Positions 38,469-48,053 of a stretch of 64,000 bases of DNA are shown piece by piece. The notes under the pieces were generated by a model that saw nothing but the letters and a program-made list of their open reading frames with translations, did no database searches and was not told where the DNA came from. The stretch's first letter is position 1, and each line of letters opens with the position of its first letter. A program made the translations under genes and the position numbers. The DNA comes from Gonapodya prolifera JEL478 (Eukaryota; Monoblepharomycota; Monoblepharidomycetes; Monoblepharidales; Gonapodyaceae): NCBI GenBank assembly GCA_001574975.1, contig KQ965776.1, positions 248,001 through 312,000 on the forward strand, in the 5' to 3' direction.

Positions 38469-39100
38469 TCACGCACTTCTGGAGTTTATCCTTACTGGAA
38501 TTGGCTTGCCGAAAGACAAAGTGACCAAGTGAACTCCTGGATTGTTCGCAGTGACATCATAACCAGGTTCACAGTCATACCGACGGATAATGTAAGCGAG
38601 GGCAAGTCGGAGTTCGTTCCAAACAAAACAAATAGAAAGAGAGCTCTCACACGAGTACTTCTTCAACACTCTGCAATAGCTTCTCACCTTCCCCAATTCA
38701 ATCGTTAACAAGATGTCAGTGTAACAAGGCCGTAGTGCGTGTGAAGCTTACATCCTTTGCTTTTCAAAACATTGCTTGCCTAGATCCATTAGAAAATGGT
38801 GCAAATGCTTTCCAACAAAGCTTGCTGGGCTTGCCAAAACCTTCATGCCATCAGACTTGTCCACACCAACTACAGACCTCGACACTCCATCATAGACCTC
38901 CTCGTTCTCCAGAGTCTCCATGTCAAGCCACCGTTCGGACAAATATTTGTCTGCTCGGATCCAAACTGCAAAAGTCGGTTCGCGTGTGGACCGCTGGTTG
39001 GTCGTATAGCTGGTAACTCTTTCGTCACCTTTCGGGCTCGTATGCATCGCACTTGGAGGAAGATAAACTTTCGTTTGTGCCGGCATGTTGAACAAATTTC
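38469..39100 (-). pseudogene. Cytochrome P450 C-terminal remnant
   Basis: Minus-strand pieces match the end of a P450: MPAQTKVYLPPSAMHTSP joined over an intron to WIRADKYLSERWLDMET, the PERF/ERW region; then WKAFAPFSNGSRQ, the start of the haem loop; and NELRLALAYIIRRYDCEPGY with FGKPIPVRINSRSA at the end (stop 38469-38471). The haem-binding Cys does not follow SRQ in frame, and the roughly 350 residues before this part, including the I-helix, are absent from the DNA between here and SmG. A truncated, decayed gene fits best, though unusual introns cannot be excluded. A 190-codon open frame on the other strand is a shadow. Confidence 0.5.
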
Positions 39101-39364
39101 AGTCGAAGGTCAACTGATGTATTGTGGACTAAGTTTTAGCTCTGAGTGTGGACGACATAGTACCTATTGTTCCACTCCCTTTGAAAAGATCACACCACGT
39201 CATTTTATGAGTGCAAATGAGACTTCAAATTGTCCACCCAAATCTTTGTACATGGAAGACGATTCACGTATGACATATCAAACTTCACAGGGGATGGGCT
39301 CCGAACTGTTTCCAACACCGACGGAGTCCACCCTGTTTCAGCATCATGACCCTTCGTCGCGCCC

Positions 39365-40102
39365 TTAGTTATTTGTTATCCGTTCCCGCGCCTCAATGAG
39401 GAAAATGGAGTTACCACGGATAACCTTGAAGTTCGGCAGGTTAGTGGAGGCAACAGGAAGGGCAGACAAACTCCGGAAACCACGAGCCGAGATCAGGATT
39501 GAGTCCCGTGACGGCAACGGCACGCAGATTTCCAATTTTTGACCCGGTGGTAGCAGGGCGCAGGTTTCCCATCAATATCACCACATGTTCTCGCTGCCGG
39601 CTTCCCGAAAGATTCACTATTACGTACCGTCATGCCGATGTTGACTCTCTCGGTGGGACTGACCTCCTCCTCTGTTTCGTCGAGGACGATGTTCATGAAG
39701 GGATCGAAACCTTGGTGTGATTCAGGTGGATGCGAGAGGAAACACGGCAAATGGCCAGCCCAAACAGGAGAAATATTGAAGTATGATCCATAAGGACAAA
39801 ATTTTCCAAGTTCATGAGCGCAGCACGTGTTAGCATAGAAGCAATGGTAAGACACGAGTGAAGGACACCAAGTGAGCGCATGGAAGCGGTAAACGCACCT
39901 CTGAGAACACCGGTGACCTTCCTGTTCCCATTGAGCTGAATGAATACATGCTTGTCCATGTATCTGTCGGGAGGAAGAGTCGGGTTGACGCGCAGCAGCA
40001 ATTCCAACCAGGCTCGCCCAATTAGCGCCTGGTGGAGCGGTCAAACTTCAAATCGGCAACACACCTCTTGAGCTCGGGTGTCTGTGCCTTTGTTTTGGAC
40101 AT
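39365..40102 (-). CDS. Small nuclear ribonucleoprotein G (SmG)
   Basis: SmG is one of the seven Sm proteins forming the ring on spliceosomal snRNAs. Start ATG 40100-40102 (MSKTKAQTPELK), intron, exon 2 RYMDKHVFIQLNGNRKVTG, exon 3 GFDPFMNIVLDETEEEVSP then ERVNIGMT, exon 4 VIRGNSIFLIEARERITNN with stop at 39365-39367. The Sm1 and Sm2 motifs are complete and the length, about 80 residues, is normal. The last intron (about 39441-39610) contains open frames that are not coding. Head-to-head with uL24, 122 bp between the start codons. Confidence 0.95.
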
Positions 40103-40224
40103 ATTTTTCGAAGTGAAAGTGTTCCTGCTTTGGGCTGCTGCGGTTGTGGGGGTTGGAGCAAACTTTGAGCCCAGTCCACGCACACCCGAAGACACTCTCG
40201 GAACACCCATCCATCCATCATATC

Positions 40225-41471
40225 ATGAAGGTCTCCGCCGACGGTCAGTCTCAATCTGGACTCCCATGGCATTGTGCGATTACTGGACGTGGTTTCGGTG
40301 ACCTGTCACCGTCCCATGGCGATTGGGGGGATTGAAGTGGACCAAGTGGATTGGAACGAAAACTGGAAGAGAAGAAGAAGCCTGCGTTCGCTCAAAGCGA
40401 TGTCAGTTTCAACGACAAGCAATCTCACTACTTCCATCTTTTTTCTTTGTCCCCTCTCGACTCTGGCGCTGGATTCGAACGATCACCCCATTTTCTTTGG
40501 ACAAAACCAGTCTCGTCCTCCAGGAGGAAATCGCGGAAGGCGCACTTCACCGCCCCGTCGAATGTTCGGAGGGTCATCATGAGCGCTTCTCTGTCCAAGG
40601 AGCTGCGCGAAAAATACCACGTGAGTGTCTGGAGTGAACCGCAGCCTACCACGCACGGAATCCTTGGTGTATCTATCGGGCGGGATGCAGCAATGGTGGA
40701 GAAACGGAATACACACGAGGCTTTCGGGATTCGGGTTATACGTTAGGAGGACGTGACACAGGAGCAAAATAATGGAACTTCGAAGAACGGCAATTGGGAC
40801 CACTGGAGAGGACCTCAGCATGTTCTCCGCTCTGTTAATTGAATCCTACACTGCTCGTATCCACACTGACCTAATGTCCCACGGTTGTGCAGGCCCGCTC
40901 CCTCCCCATCCGCAAGGATGACGAGGTTTCCATCGTGCGCGGTACATACAAAGGCCGTGACGGAAAGGTCGTCCAGGTTTACCGCCGACGCTACGTGATC
41001 CACGTTGAGCGCGTTACCAGGGAGAAGGTCAACGGTGAGTTTTCGAGCCTAATCATTGTGTATGAACATGGGAATCTCTGTTGGGATCAGTCCTGCGGGA
41101 GCATATGCTCACCGTTTCGGATCACCCCCGTTGTCATATCCTGCTGCGACGACACGTTCTGTACATAACTAATTACATTTCGGACGCCTCCAGGCCAAAC
41201 CGTTCCCATCGGCATCCACCCCTCCAAGGTGGTCATCACAAAGCTCAAGCTCGACAAGGACCGCAAGGCCCTCCTCGACCGCAAGGATGTGTCCAAGTCC
41301 AAGGATGCGACGGCGGCGGCGGATGAAGCGGGCGACATGCCCGGACTCGAGGTGGGTTGTTCGAGTTTGAACCTGCGTGCTGACTCTTTCCTCATGCTCT
41401 ATCCTCCCTCGCTTGCTCATGTGACGTCACGGTCGGCACTCTCAACTGGAAATACTTCACTTGTACAGTAA
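40225..41471 (+). CDS. Ribosomal protein uL24 (L26)
   Basis: Large-subunit ribosomal protein near the exit tunnel. Exon 1 is ATG 40225 MKVSAD, joined by a long intron to [18 protein letters not shown] and [19 protein letters not shown]. Exon 3 is [20 protein letters not shown] and [19 protein letters not shown]; exon 4 is [20 protein letters not shown] and ends [10 protein letters not shown] at 41351. A canonical GT-AG intron (41352-41468) then leads straight to TAA at 41469-41471, giving 143 residues, the normal length. That intron is 117 nt with no in-frame stop, so retention would add 39 residues and end at the same TAA. Confidence 0.93.
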
Positions 41472-42222
41472 ATTTGGAGCGTGGGGTAGAAGTAGTGGGG
41501 ATGGTTGATGTTGGTCGAATGAATGTTGCACATATATTGAAATCGCCCTTATTGGTCCATGGTTCCCGATGATTTCGGTGGTACAGGTGAATGTTGAGAA
41601 AGTACCCGTGTGAACCGAATAGGGAGTCCTCCCTTCTGCGACCTTTGAGAGCTCATAGCCGACCGAGAAAGCAATGCGCGACCACAATTGAAGCCATCAT
41701 GTTCTCACTCGATGACTTCCAACAGCTGCTCTCTGCATGCCCGCACAACCCTTCCACCTCGCAGAACGCACGAATATAAATCATAGGTATTTCACTTTGC
41801 TGCGGTACCACATATACAAAAAGCATCCGTTGGGGCACGTCCCGCTCTTACCGCCTGCCCCTATCCGTCTTCCAACACAAGATGAACACCCACATTACGC
41901 CCCGTCTCACGTCGCGATCCCCACCGCTGCAACAGCGGCACCCTCGCGCGCCGCGTCAGTCATAGCCTCGTCCGTCGCGCCTTCGGCCTGTGCGGGGGCG
42001 AGAGGTGTGTCCCCTGTTGGAAGGATGGAGTGTGTGAACACGGTGCGATCATGGTTGGAGTTTTCGATCCGTTTAATGTCGTCACGTGTTTTCTCGCTCT
42101 TCAAGCTCCGTCTGTCGCGGTGATTCGTCCATCCACATAAGTTGTAGTTTTGCCTCGTCTTCATCCCACTGAAACAACAGTCACGCCGTTCCATCCAAGC
42201 ACTTTCACGTTCTCCGCAGTTC
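41472..42222. other. Region downstream of uL24 and ASF1
   Basis: No independent gene supported. On the minus strand, 42082-42165 reads WDEDEAKLQLMWMDESPRQT and then ELEERENT, ending in a stop, directly after an acceptor-like tttcag. This looks like an acidic ASF1 tail exon (see ASF1). Confidence 0.5.
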
Positions 42223-43291
42223 TCACTCATTCTTCGCAACCCCCCCCCCGCCATAAAAATCCCCGCCATCAGCTCCAACAAACTCACACTCGATATTAAA
42301 CCTCGTGACTCTCGGCTTCTCGGCCAAAATCTCCCTCTTGACCTTCTCGACGATTATCTTCTCGGGCGGGTTCTCCTTGAGCTCCTCGGTGTCGTACTCG
42401 TTGTTGACGTAGTACCCCACGCGCACGAACTCGCGCGTTTGGTACGAGCATGTCAGCAGGATCACCGTCACACCGATGACGTCGCCCGCAGGGATCTTTG
42501 CGGGGTCGGGGGCGTCGGCCTGAGGGGGAAGGGAGGATGGAGTGAGGAGAAAGGGTGTGATGTTGTGTCCTCCAATCTTCCCGGTGGCTGCTCTCCTTCA
42601 AGTTCAAATCGAGAAGTGCGACTGGAAATCCACTCAACATCCCCGGCATTTCGCGTGCTGCAGAAACCCCCGTCTCGGTGCAGTCCTACTTTACCACTGT
42701 GCGCTCAAATTGACTCGACTCGACTCGACCCGATTCCCATTTCCACTTCGTAATGTTGTCTCCGCAGACCCACCTCGAACATGAACCTGTTGACGCCTAC
42801 GGGTACCGGGCCGACGAGAATAGAGTCAAGGACTTGGTCTAGTGTCTCAGACTCTGCGGAACCGACGTAGATGACTTTGAACTCGAGGTCTGGTTGTGAC
42901 AAGTAAAGGACGTGCCGGGGCAGCGAAGGGAGTGAAAGCGGGATCGAATCGGGTGTATAATGAGAGATATTTATGAACGGAAGTTGGATTGGAAGTGTTG
43001 CGTGAGGAAATGTGAGGAATCAATTGAAGAAAGCGCAGTAAGTGAGTGGTGGGAGATAGAAAGAGGGCAGGACGAGGGAGAGAGGACACACGCACCATGT
43101 TTGAGTTCGAGATTGCACTCGAATGTGATTTCGAACTTGAAGGGATCGCGGAAGTACGAGGGGTTGCCGTGGACTTGCACGTTTCTGCAGAGCGGGCGAA
43201 GAGGATGGCGGAAGAGGTAGCGGGTAAAGTCAACAAATGCGGGAGAGAGTGCGCTGAGAAACAACACGCACGTGATTGCAACTGCTGCCAT
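42223..43291 (-). CDS. ASF1: Histone H3-H4 chaperone Asf1
   Basis: Asf1 carries H3-H4 dimers in nucleosome assembly and disassembly. Start ATG 43289-43291 gives MAAVAIT, joined over an intron to [20 protein letters not shown] and FECNLELKH, then [78 protein letters not shown] and [19 protein letters not shown]. The core is complete. In the open frame it ends [20 protein letters not shown], stop at 42223-42225. However, a strong GTGAGT donor follows NIE and a possible acidic tail exon lies at 42165-42082 but joins one base out of phase, so the true C-terminus is unsettled. Confidence 0.9.
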
Positions 43292-43961
43292 TGAAGAGGT
43301 GGTGTGTGGTGTGGACTGTGGTCACCCTTCCCCCACTCCTGCTCAATTAATTTGATTTGATTTCAGTGCACTTTTGCCTGGGTTCGTAAGCGAGCACCAT
43401 TACCAAGCTTCTGCATTTCAACACCTCTATCTAAAACCGTTGAGGTGTTTGTCCACCTGTCGGCGACGTTGGATTGCTCCATCTTCCCATAATGTGATAC
43501 CGCCACTTGTTTCTGCTTCTTTGTCTACATGGATTACAGATTTCGCTTGCGCTCTTTGAAATTTGCATTTGGAGGAAGAAACATACATGATCGGTCTTTC
43601 CGTGAATGCTCGACAATAGGAAGATCCCCAACACTGAGCTATCAAAAGAGATCCGAGGGGTGGCACATAATACTTTTATTTCAGATCAAAGAAGCCATTG
43701 CAGAAAATACATTGGAACGAATTTCGATAAATCGAAATCACATTTTCAACGCGCGACTTGAGGGCGAACTCCCCGGCACGCATCTGCACCTTTCGTGCGA
43801 GGAGCTCAACATGATGTAGTCTACTTCGCCTCGAAGCGGGGTTCCATATACGGAGGCATGCGAGTCGGAAACGGCGCCGTTGGCGGTCGCACAGCGTCCA
43901 TCGTGTGGCGAAGTCGGTTGGAGTAGTATAGAACTTCAGGTGCACCAAGTCATATTCCTCG
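43292..43961. other. Intergenic stretch between ASF1 and the F-box gene
   Basis: No gene supported in 43292-43680. The part 43820-43961 may hold the real last exon of the F-box gene: one minus frame reads LYYSNRLRHTMDAVRPPTAP, then TRMPPYMEPRFEAK and a stop. Confidence 0.45.
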
Positions 43962-45253
43962 TTAGATCGTGGTGGGCACAGGGGAGAATTGCATAGCGAA
44001 CTTAAACCTCCGGTTGAGGATCCTTTCGTCCTTGCAGATGGCGTGCTTGTCTTCTTCCACGAGATCCAAGAGCGTCGTTTGTAGCTGTTTTCCCTTGTCG
44101 CGAAAGCCACGAAGCCGCGAGACTTTGGCATTCACCCATTGTGGACGGATGGTGAGGAGTGAAGCTGCACCCGGAGTTCCAGAGCTGCCCAAGAAGAGCG
44201 ACATACAGCACGTGAGATGGAATCAAAACACCGTTCATCTTTCGTATAAACTCACCGTTCGGGCCTCTCAAGTTCACGTCAGCCGGAAGGTCTTGACCAA
44301 AAACCTTGCGGAGAGTTTGAACCTGAGATGACACGGGAGGAGTAGTGGGCCGAGCTGGGGGTCCAGATGGTTGCGATGAGGTGCCAAGTGAATAGAGGCG
44401 ATGTACTCGATGATTTCCCGTTCAAAGAAGGTTCGTCCAATGCTGAGTCAATTAATGGGGAACTTTTGCTTGGGAAGGAGTAATTGCGATTCGTCGCGAC
44501 CCAACTCACATTTGCTCCATGCGCGCAGAGAATCTCCATCGCTTGTCATAGCAACTGCTGCAGATAAAGATTCCCAAGAACCAGTCAAATGTCGTATAAC
44601 CAAAGCTGTTGTTTTGGGATTGTAACGAGTTTTGCAACATGCTTCATAAAAGGAATAAAGAGAATACAACAGCACTCACCGAATAGGGAAGTCACCATGA
44701 GTGTGGTCATTCTTGCAAACCTGACAGCGGTTGCTCCGAATCATTGCCAAGAGAAAGAATCGGTCGGAGAATGTCGGTGGCCAGCACTTGGGCCAATACC
44801 CAATAGATTTAACACCAATTTTCCGAGACCACCCCACTACTTGCGCCTATTGCCCACGAGCGAAGAATTCATATGAAACTTTTGAGAATGTAAAATGTTC
44901 CCGTGCACTTACCACATGAAATTCATTTTTCGATCGACTCTCTCCATAGCCGTCATTGTTCGAACGTCAGAGACAAGTCGCAGGACGTACATCCAAATCC
45001 TGATGCATTACTGAAAATAAGCACCAACATAGATGGTAATAACATGACGACTTACTCGTCAGGGAGGCGTGGCAGTACTTTCATTGCTTCAGGCTCAGTT
45101 GGAGTTTCCTCAGCAGTTGGTCCTATTTGCACTGTATCATTTGCGATGACGGGGGAAAGTACTGAACAACGGAACCGCGATGGAGCAAATTAATCCATTT
45201 CAATGTAGAACCTCACACTCACCACCAGGCATAATCTGTTGGAGTTCGTTCAT
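43962..45253 (-). CDS. F-box protein
   Basis: Start at 45251-45253 (MNELQQIMPG), joined in phase to VLSPVIANDTVQIGP and PTEPEAMKVLPRLPDE, then IWMYVLRLVSDVRTMTAME and RVDRKMNFM, which together look like an F-box (LPxEIW...LRLVSD). A following segment WPPTFSDRFFLLAMIRSNRC with QVCKNDHTHGDFPIR has a zinc-like Cys pair. Later come QLLLPKQKFP and HLRFKLSARFLVKTFRLT, and VNAKVSRLRGFRDKGKQL then EDKHAICKDERILNRRFKF. Stop at 43962-43964, or further left if a 46-nt intron there is used. F-box proteins link substrates to SCF ubiquitin ligases. Several middle splice joins do not fit cleanly, so the gene model is provisional. Confidence 0.6.
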
Positions 45254-45277
45254 TTTCGCTGCTTCTGAACTTTCACT

Positions 45278-46495
45278 TTAAGTAATTGAGTGGCTTCCTC
45301 CCTTTGGTCGGGCGATTTTCTGTGCAGGATCGTTGTCTGGGCTCCTGGTTCTCTTCCTCAAAGGGGATGAAACAAGAACAGGCTGTCCCTTGTACAAATT
45401 GACATATCTTTGTCAGTGACGTGCCCTTCCACACCGTGGTCAATCGTAATTCACCTCGACGTCCACAACATGTTTCCCTTTTATAGACAATTCTTTATCT
45501 TCCTCCAAGACCACGTGCGGCTCGAGCTGGGGGGACTTCTGCCCCATCGAATTTTGGCTGCTTGGAGGGGAAACGAGAGTGTCTTCACTTGTCGAAGGAG
45601 GCGAAGATACAGCGGATTCTTTCACGCTGTCCACCTGGCGATCATTCATTGGACGGCTGAAATGACAGAAATAGTGCACGCATTCACAAAAGTAAAGATT
45701 ACCTCTGATATCTCGGATGAGATTGTTGAATTTGCATCATCTTGCCACTCAATATCTGTACCTGATCAAACCTCCATGTGTCAAATGAGACCATGGCGAA
45801 ATGCACAATACGTACCTCGTGGTAGTTCGTATGCTGAAATGTAAGGATTTATGCAGATTCTAGAGGGAAGAGGCTTGCATCATTCTCGGAGTAAAAAGGG
45901 CGAATGGAACCCACTTTTGCCATTCCTTTACAACATTCTGCTTCGCCTCCTTGTTCCCTGTGACAGTTATTATAATGTCTTCATTGAAGTCCAGTTGTCG
46001 AGCACCGACCTTTACTCCTGGCGCAACAAAAGCTCCACCATGTCCCTGACGCCGATATCACGTGGCTTTTGAATGTAAAGCCAACGTCTTCCGAAATTCA
46101 GTGGCGCACAGGGTTGGACTTGGAAGGAAGCTGGCGAATAATTCAGACCGCATTTTGTGAAGGATTTGACGAGCGACGAAATAACATCTTCTTGAAGTAC
46201 AGCATGGTCGCCTGTGCCATACCCTCAGTACTGCCGGCTTTTCATCCTGGATTAAGAGAGAACTTTGTCAGATGTCCATTCTGGCCCGTCACACGAAGCC
46301 CCACATTTGAACAAAAGGACAGCATCTTACTAATGGTACTCACTTGCTGATAATAATACACCTGAGCGCGGAACGAAGACCAGGCTTCTTAGATTCGACG
46401 CAGAGCTCGAAGCAGCCGCGAGTCGCTTTGAACCCCGCCAAAAGACTGCCATCAATGGCGAAGTCTGTGTAGCGGGAGATTTGCTCGTCGTCCAT
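45278..46495 (-). CDS. Conserved-looking protein of unknown function
   Basis: Start at 46493-46495: MDDEQISRYTDFAIDGSLLA, then GFKATRGCFELCVESKKPG. After introns it reads VLQEDVISSLVKSFTKCG, LNYSPASFQVQPCAPLNFG and RRWLYIQKPRDIGVRDMVEL, then VQILS, MMQIQQSHPRYQSRPMND, a Ser-rich part (SSPPSTSEDTLVSPPSS), VVLEEDKELSIKGKHVVDVE and a basic end VSSPLRKRTRSPDNDPAQK. Stop TAA at 45278-45280. About 290 residues. A structured N-terminal half and a disordered basic tail suggest a nuclear protein. No family recognised. Its stop codon lies only 24 bp before the start codon of the F-box gene on the same strand. Confidence 0.6.
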
Positions 46496-47256
46496 CGTAA
46501 ACGTTGGAGAAGGGAGCGGAATGCGTTTTCTCTGATTGCTAGATTTGTACACGAGGACATTTACCGCGCATTACATCATGTCACAAGACTCCCCCAGTCC
46601 CCATTCCTCTTACTCGCTCGGGTGTGACATTGAAACGAGATTGTTCATGCCATGAGACCCCTTGAGCAGGTAGATGGGGTGATGTCAAGGTGCCGTGTGC
46701 TGTGGAAATTACATGAGTCACTGTCCGATCGCTTCGCACAATTTCTACCAGTAATACCCGAAGCTTGTGGATAGCGGTACCCTCGTGATAGCTCGAGACA
46801 AGTCACTTGCCCGGCGGAATGCCTTCATTGCATCCATCTTCCTGAAGCGCAACCGACAACTTCTAACGGCGAACCAGCGGCGTGGGTTCGGATGTGTATG
46901 GATGCGCGACGGTGCTTGATATATTTGCTTGTGCGTTGAGCGGCCGGGCGATAATCCGACCGCGAAGACGCATCAACAAAGTTGTTGTTTGCAAATTTTT
47001 TTTATTTACATGAATCACTGTCCGATTGTTTGTCACAAAGCACGTGAAACACCTTCACTCAAGAAAGGTCCCCCAAAAAATGACATTCCTCGGTAATACG
47101 CATGTATTAAGGAATCTCCACTCGAATGACGTCCAAACAGTCAAGCAATAACTGACACAGCTCCATGGCAATTCAAAGTCATATTCCACCGCCTCGCCCT
47201 CTGTGTTTGTCCGAGTATGTCTCCAACTCCCTTTCCTCAACTGATTGGATCCACTA
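46496..47256. other. Intergenic stretch with a short direct repeat
   Basis: No gene seen. The sequence acatga-tcactgtccgat is present at about 46710 and again at about 47008, within similar 30-bp contexts. Confidence 0.55.
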
Positions 47257-47571
47257 CTAGTAAATAGTGCACATGTGGCACTCGGGAGCTTCGGAGTTCG
47301 CGTTGGATTCCCACCATGGCATGGTTGTGGTGTACCAACATGCTGTTCCAGGGGTTGCGGAGCCACACCCATCACAACTCGGAGTGGTTTCCGCGCACGC
47401 GTCTTCCGAAAGCGGGATCGACAGTATTTGACGGCGAGTGAGTGGTGTGGCTTCGGATGGGGACGGGAACACGAGGACGACGGCGAGGATGAGCATGAGC
47501 ACCAGGGCCAGCACCGCGACGGGTGTGAGACGCCCGATTGAGGTAGTGTGTTTTGGGGGGAAGAGATGCAT
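47257..47571 (-). CDS. Small Cys-rich protein with a membrane anchor or signal peptide
   Basis: From ATG at 47571 the frame encodes about 104 residues: MHLFPPKHTTSIGRLTPVAV, a hydrophobic helix VLALVLMLILAVVLVFPS, then a short domain with six Cys (EDACAETTPSCDGCGSATPG, ACWYTTTMPWW, EAPECHMCTIY). The stop is at 47257-47259. It could be a secreted or type II membrane protein. No family recognised, no introns, and no neighbour suggests a role; it may also be chance. Confidence 0.4.
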   Translation of the reverse strand: MHLFPPKHTTSIGRLTPVAVLALVLMLILAVVLVFPSPSEATPLTRRQILSIPLSEDACAETTPSCDGCGSATPGTACWYTTTMPWWESNANSEAPECHMCTIY

Positions 47572-48053
47572 GGGGCGGATGGGGGCGGATGAGAGAGACA
47601 AGACGTGGTAGGGCTTTGTGTGGGAACTTCGAGCTTGCTTGGCGGAAGTGCTTGAGGTCTGTACTACTTGGGTTGGAGACGATTGTCCGACCGCGATTTA
47701 GCCGACGATTCATGCATGCATTCTTTCTTGTGGTGGCGCAGTCGCGTGCAGTGTGGCCACTTGCGCTCTCGGTGTTAGAAAGAAGAATTCGATTGGTGGA
47801 AGCGCGTGTTGTGCGACTTGTTTGCACGGCACTCGCATCAGCCGACGCTTCCCAGTCGCATGGGCCCCATTAAAGGAGTATAGCAAGTCTAGCCTCTCTC
47901 TCTGCCGCAAGCGAAATAAAACGACTTGAGTTTGCACGAAATTAATTCGAGACAAGAGCACTGCGGTCCACCCTGTGGCCTCGGCAGCATCCACACCACC
48001 TGCACTCTTGCACTCTCACCCGCTGCCACTGCCACTGCCACGCACCCGCAGCC
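47572..48053. other. Intergenic stretch upstream of ATG6
   Basis: Shared upstream region of the small Cys-rich gene and ATG6. No separate feature supported. Confidence 0.55.

Noticed and set aside
38796-39368. 190-codon plus-strand ORF
   Set aside because: Antisense to the P450 remnant, whose minus-strand motifs are recognisable; the plus-strand protein has no domain or splice logic.
40465-40490. ggattcgaac, a tRNA B-box-like string, in the first uL24 intron
   Set aside because: The flanking bases do not form a T-stem or acceptor stem, so it is not a tRNA.
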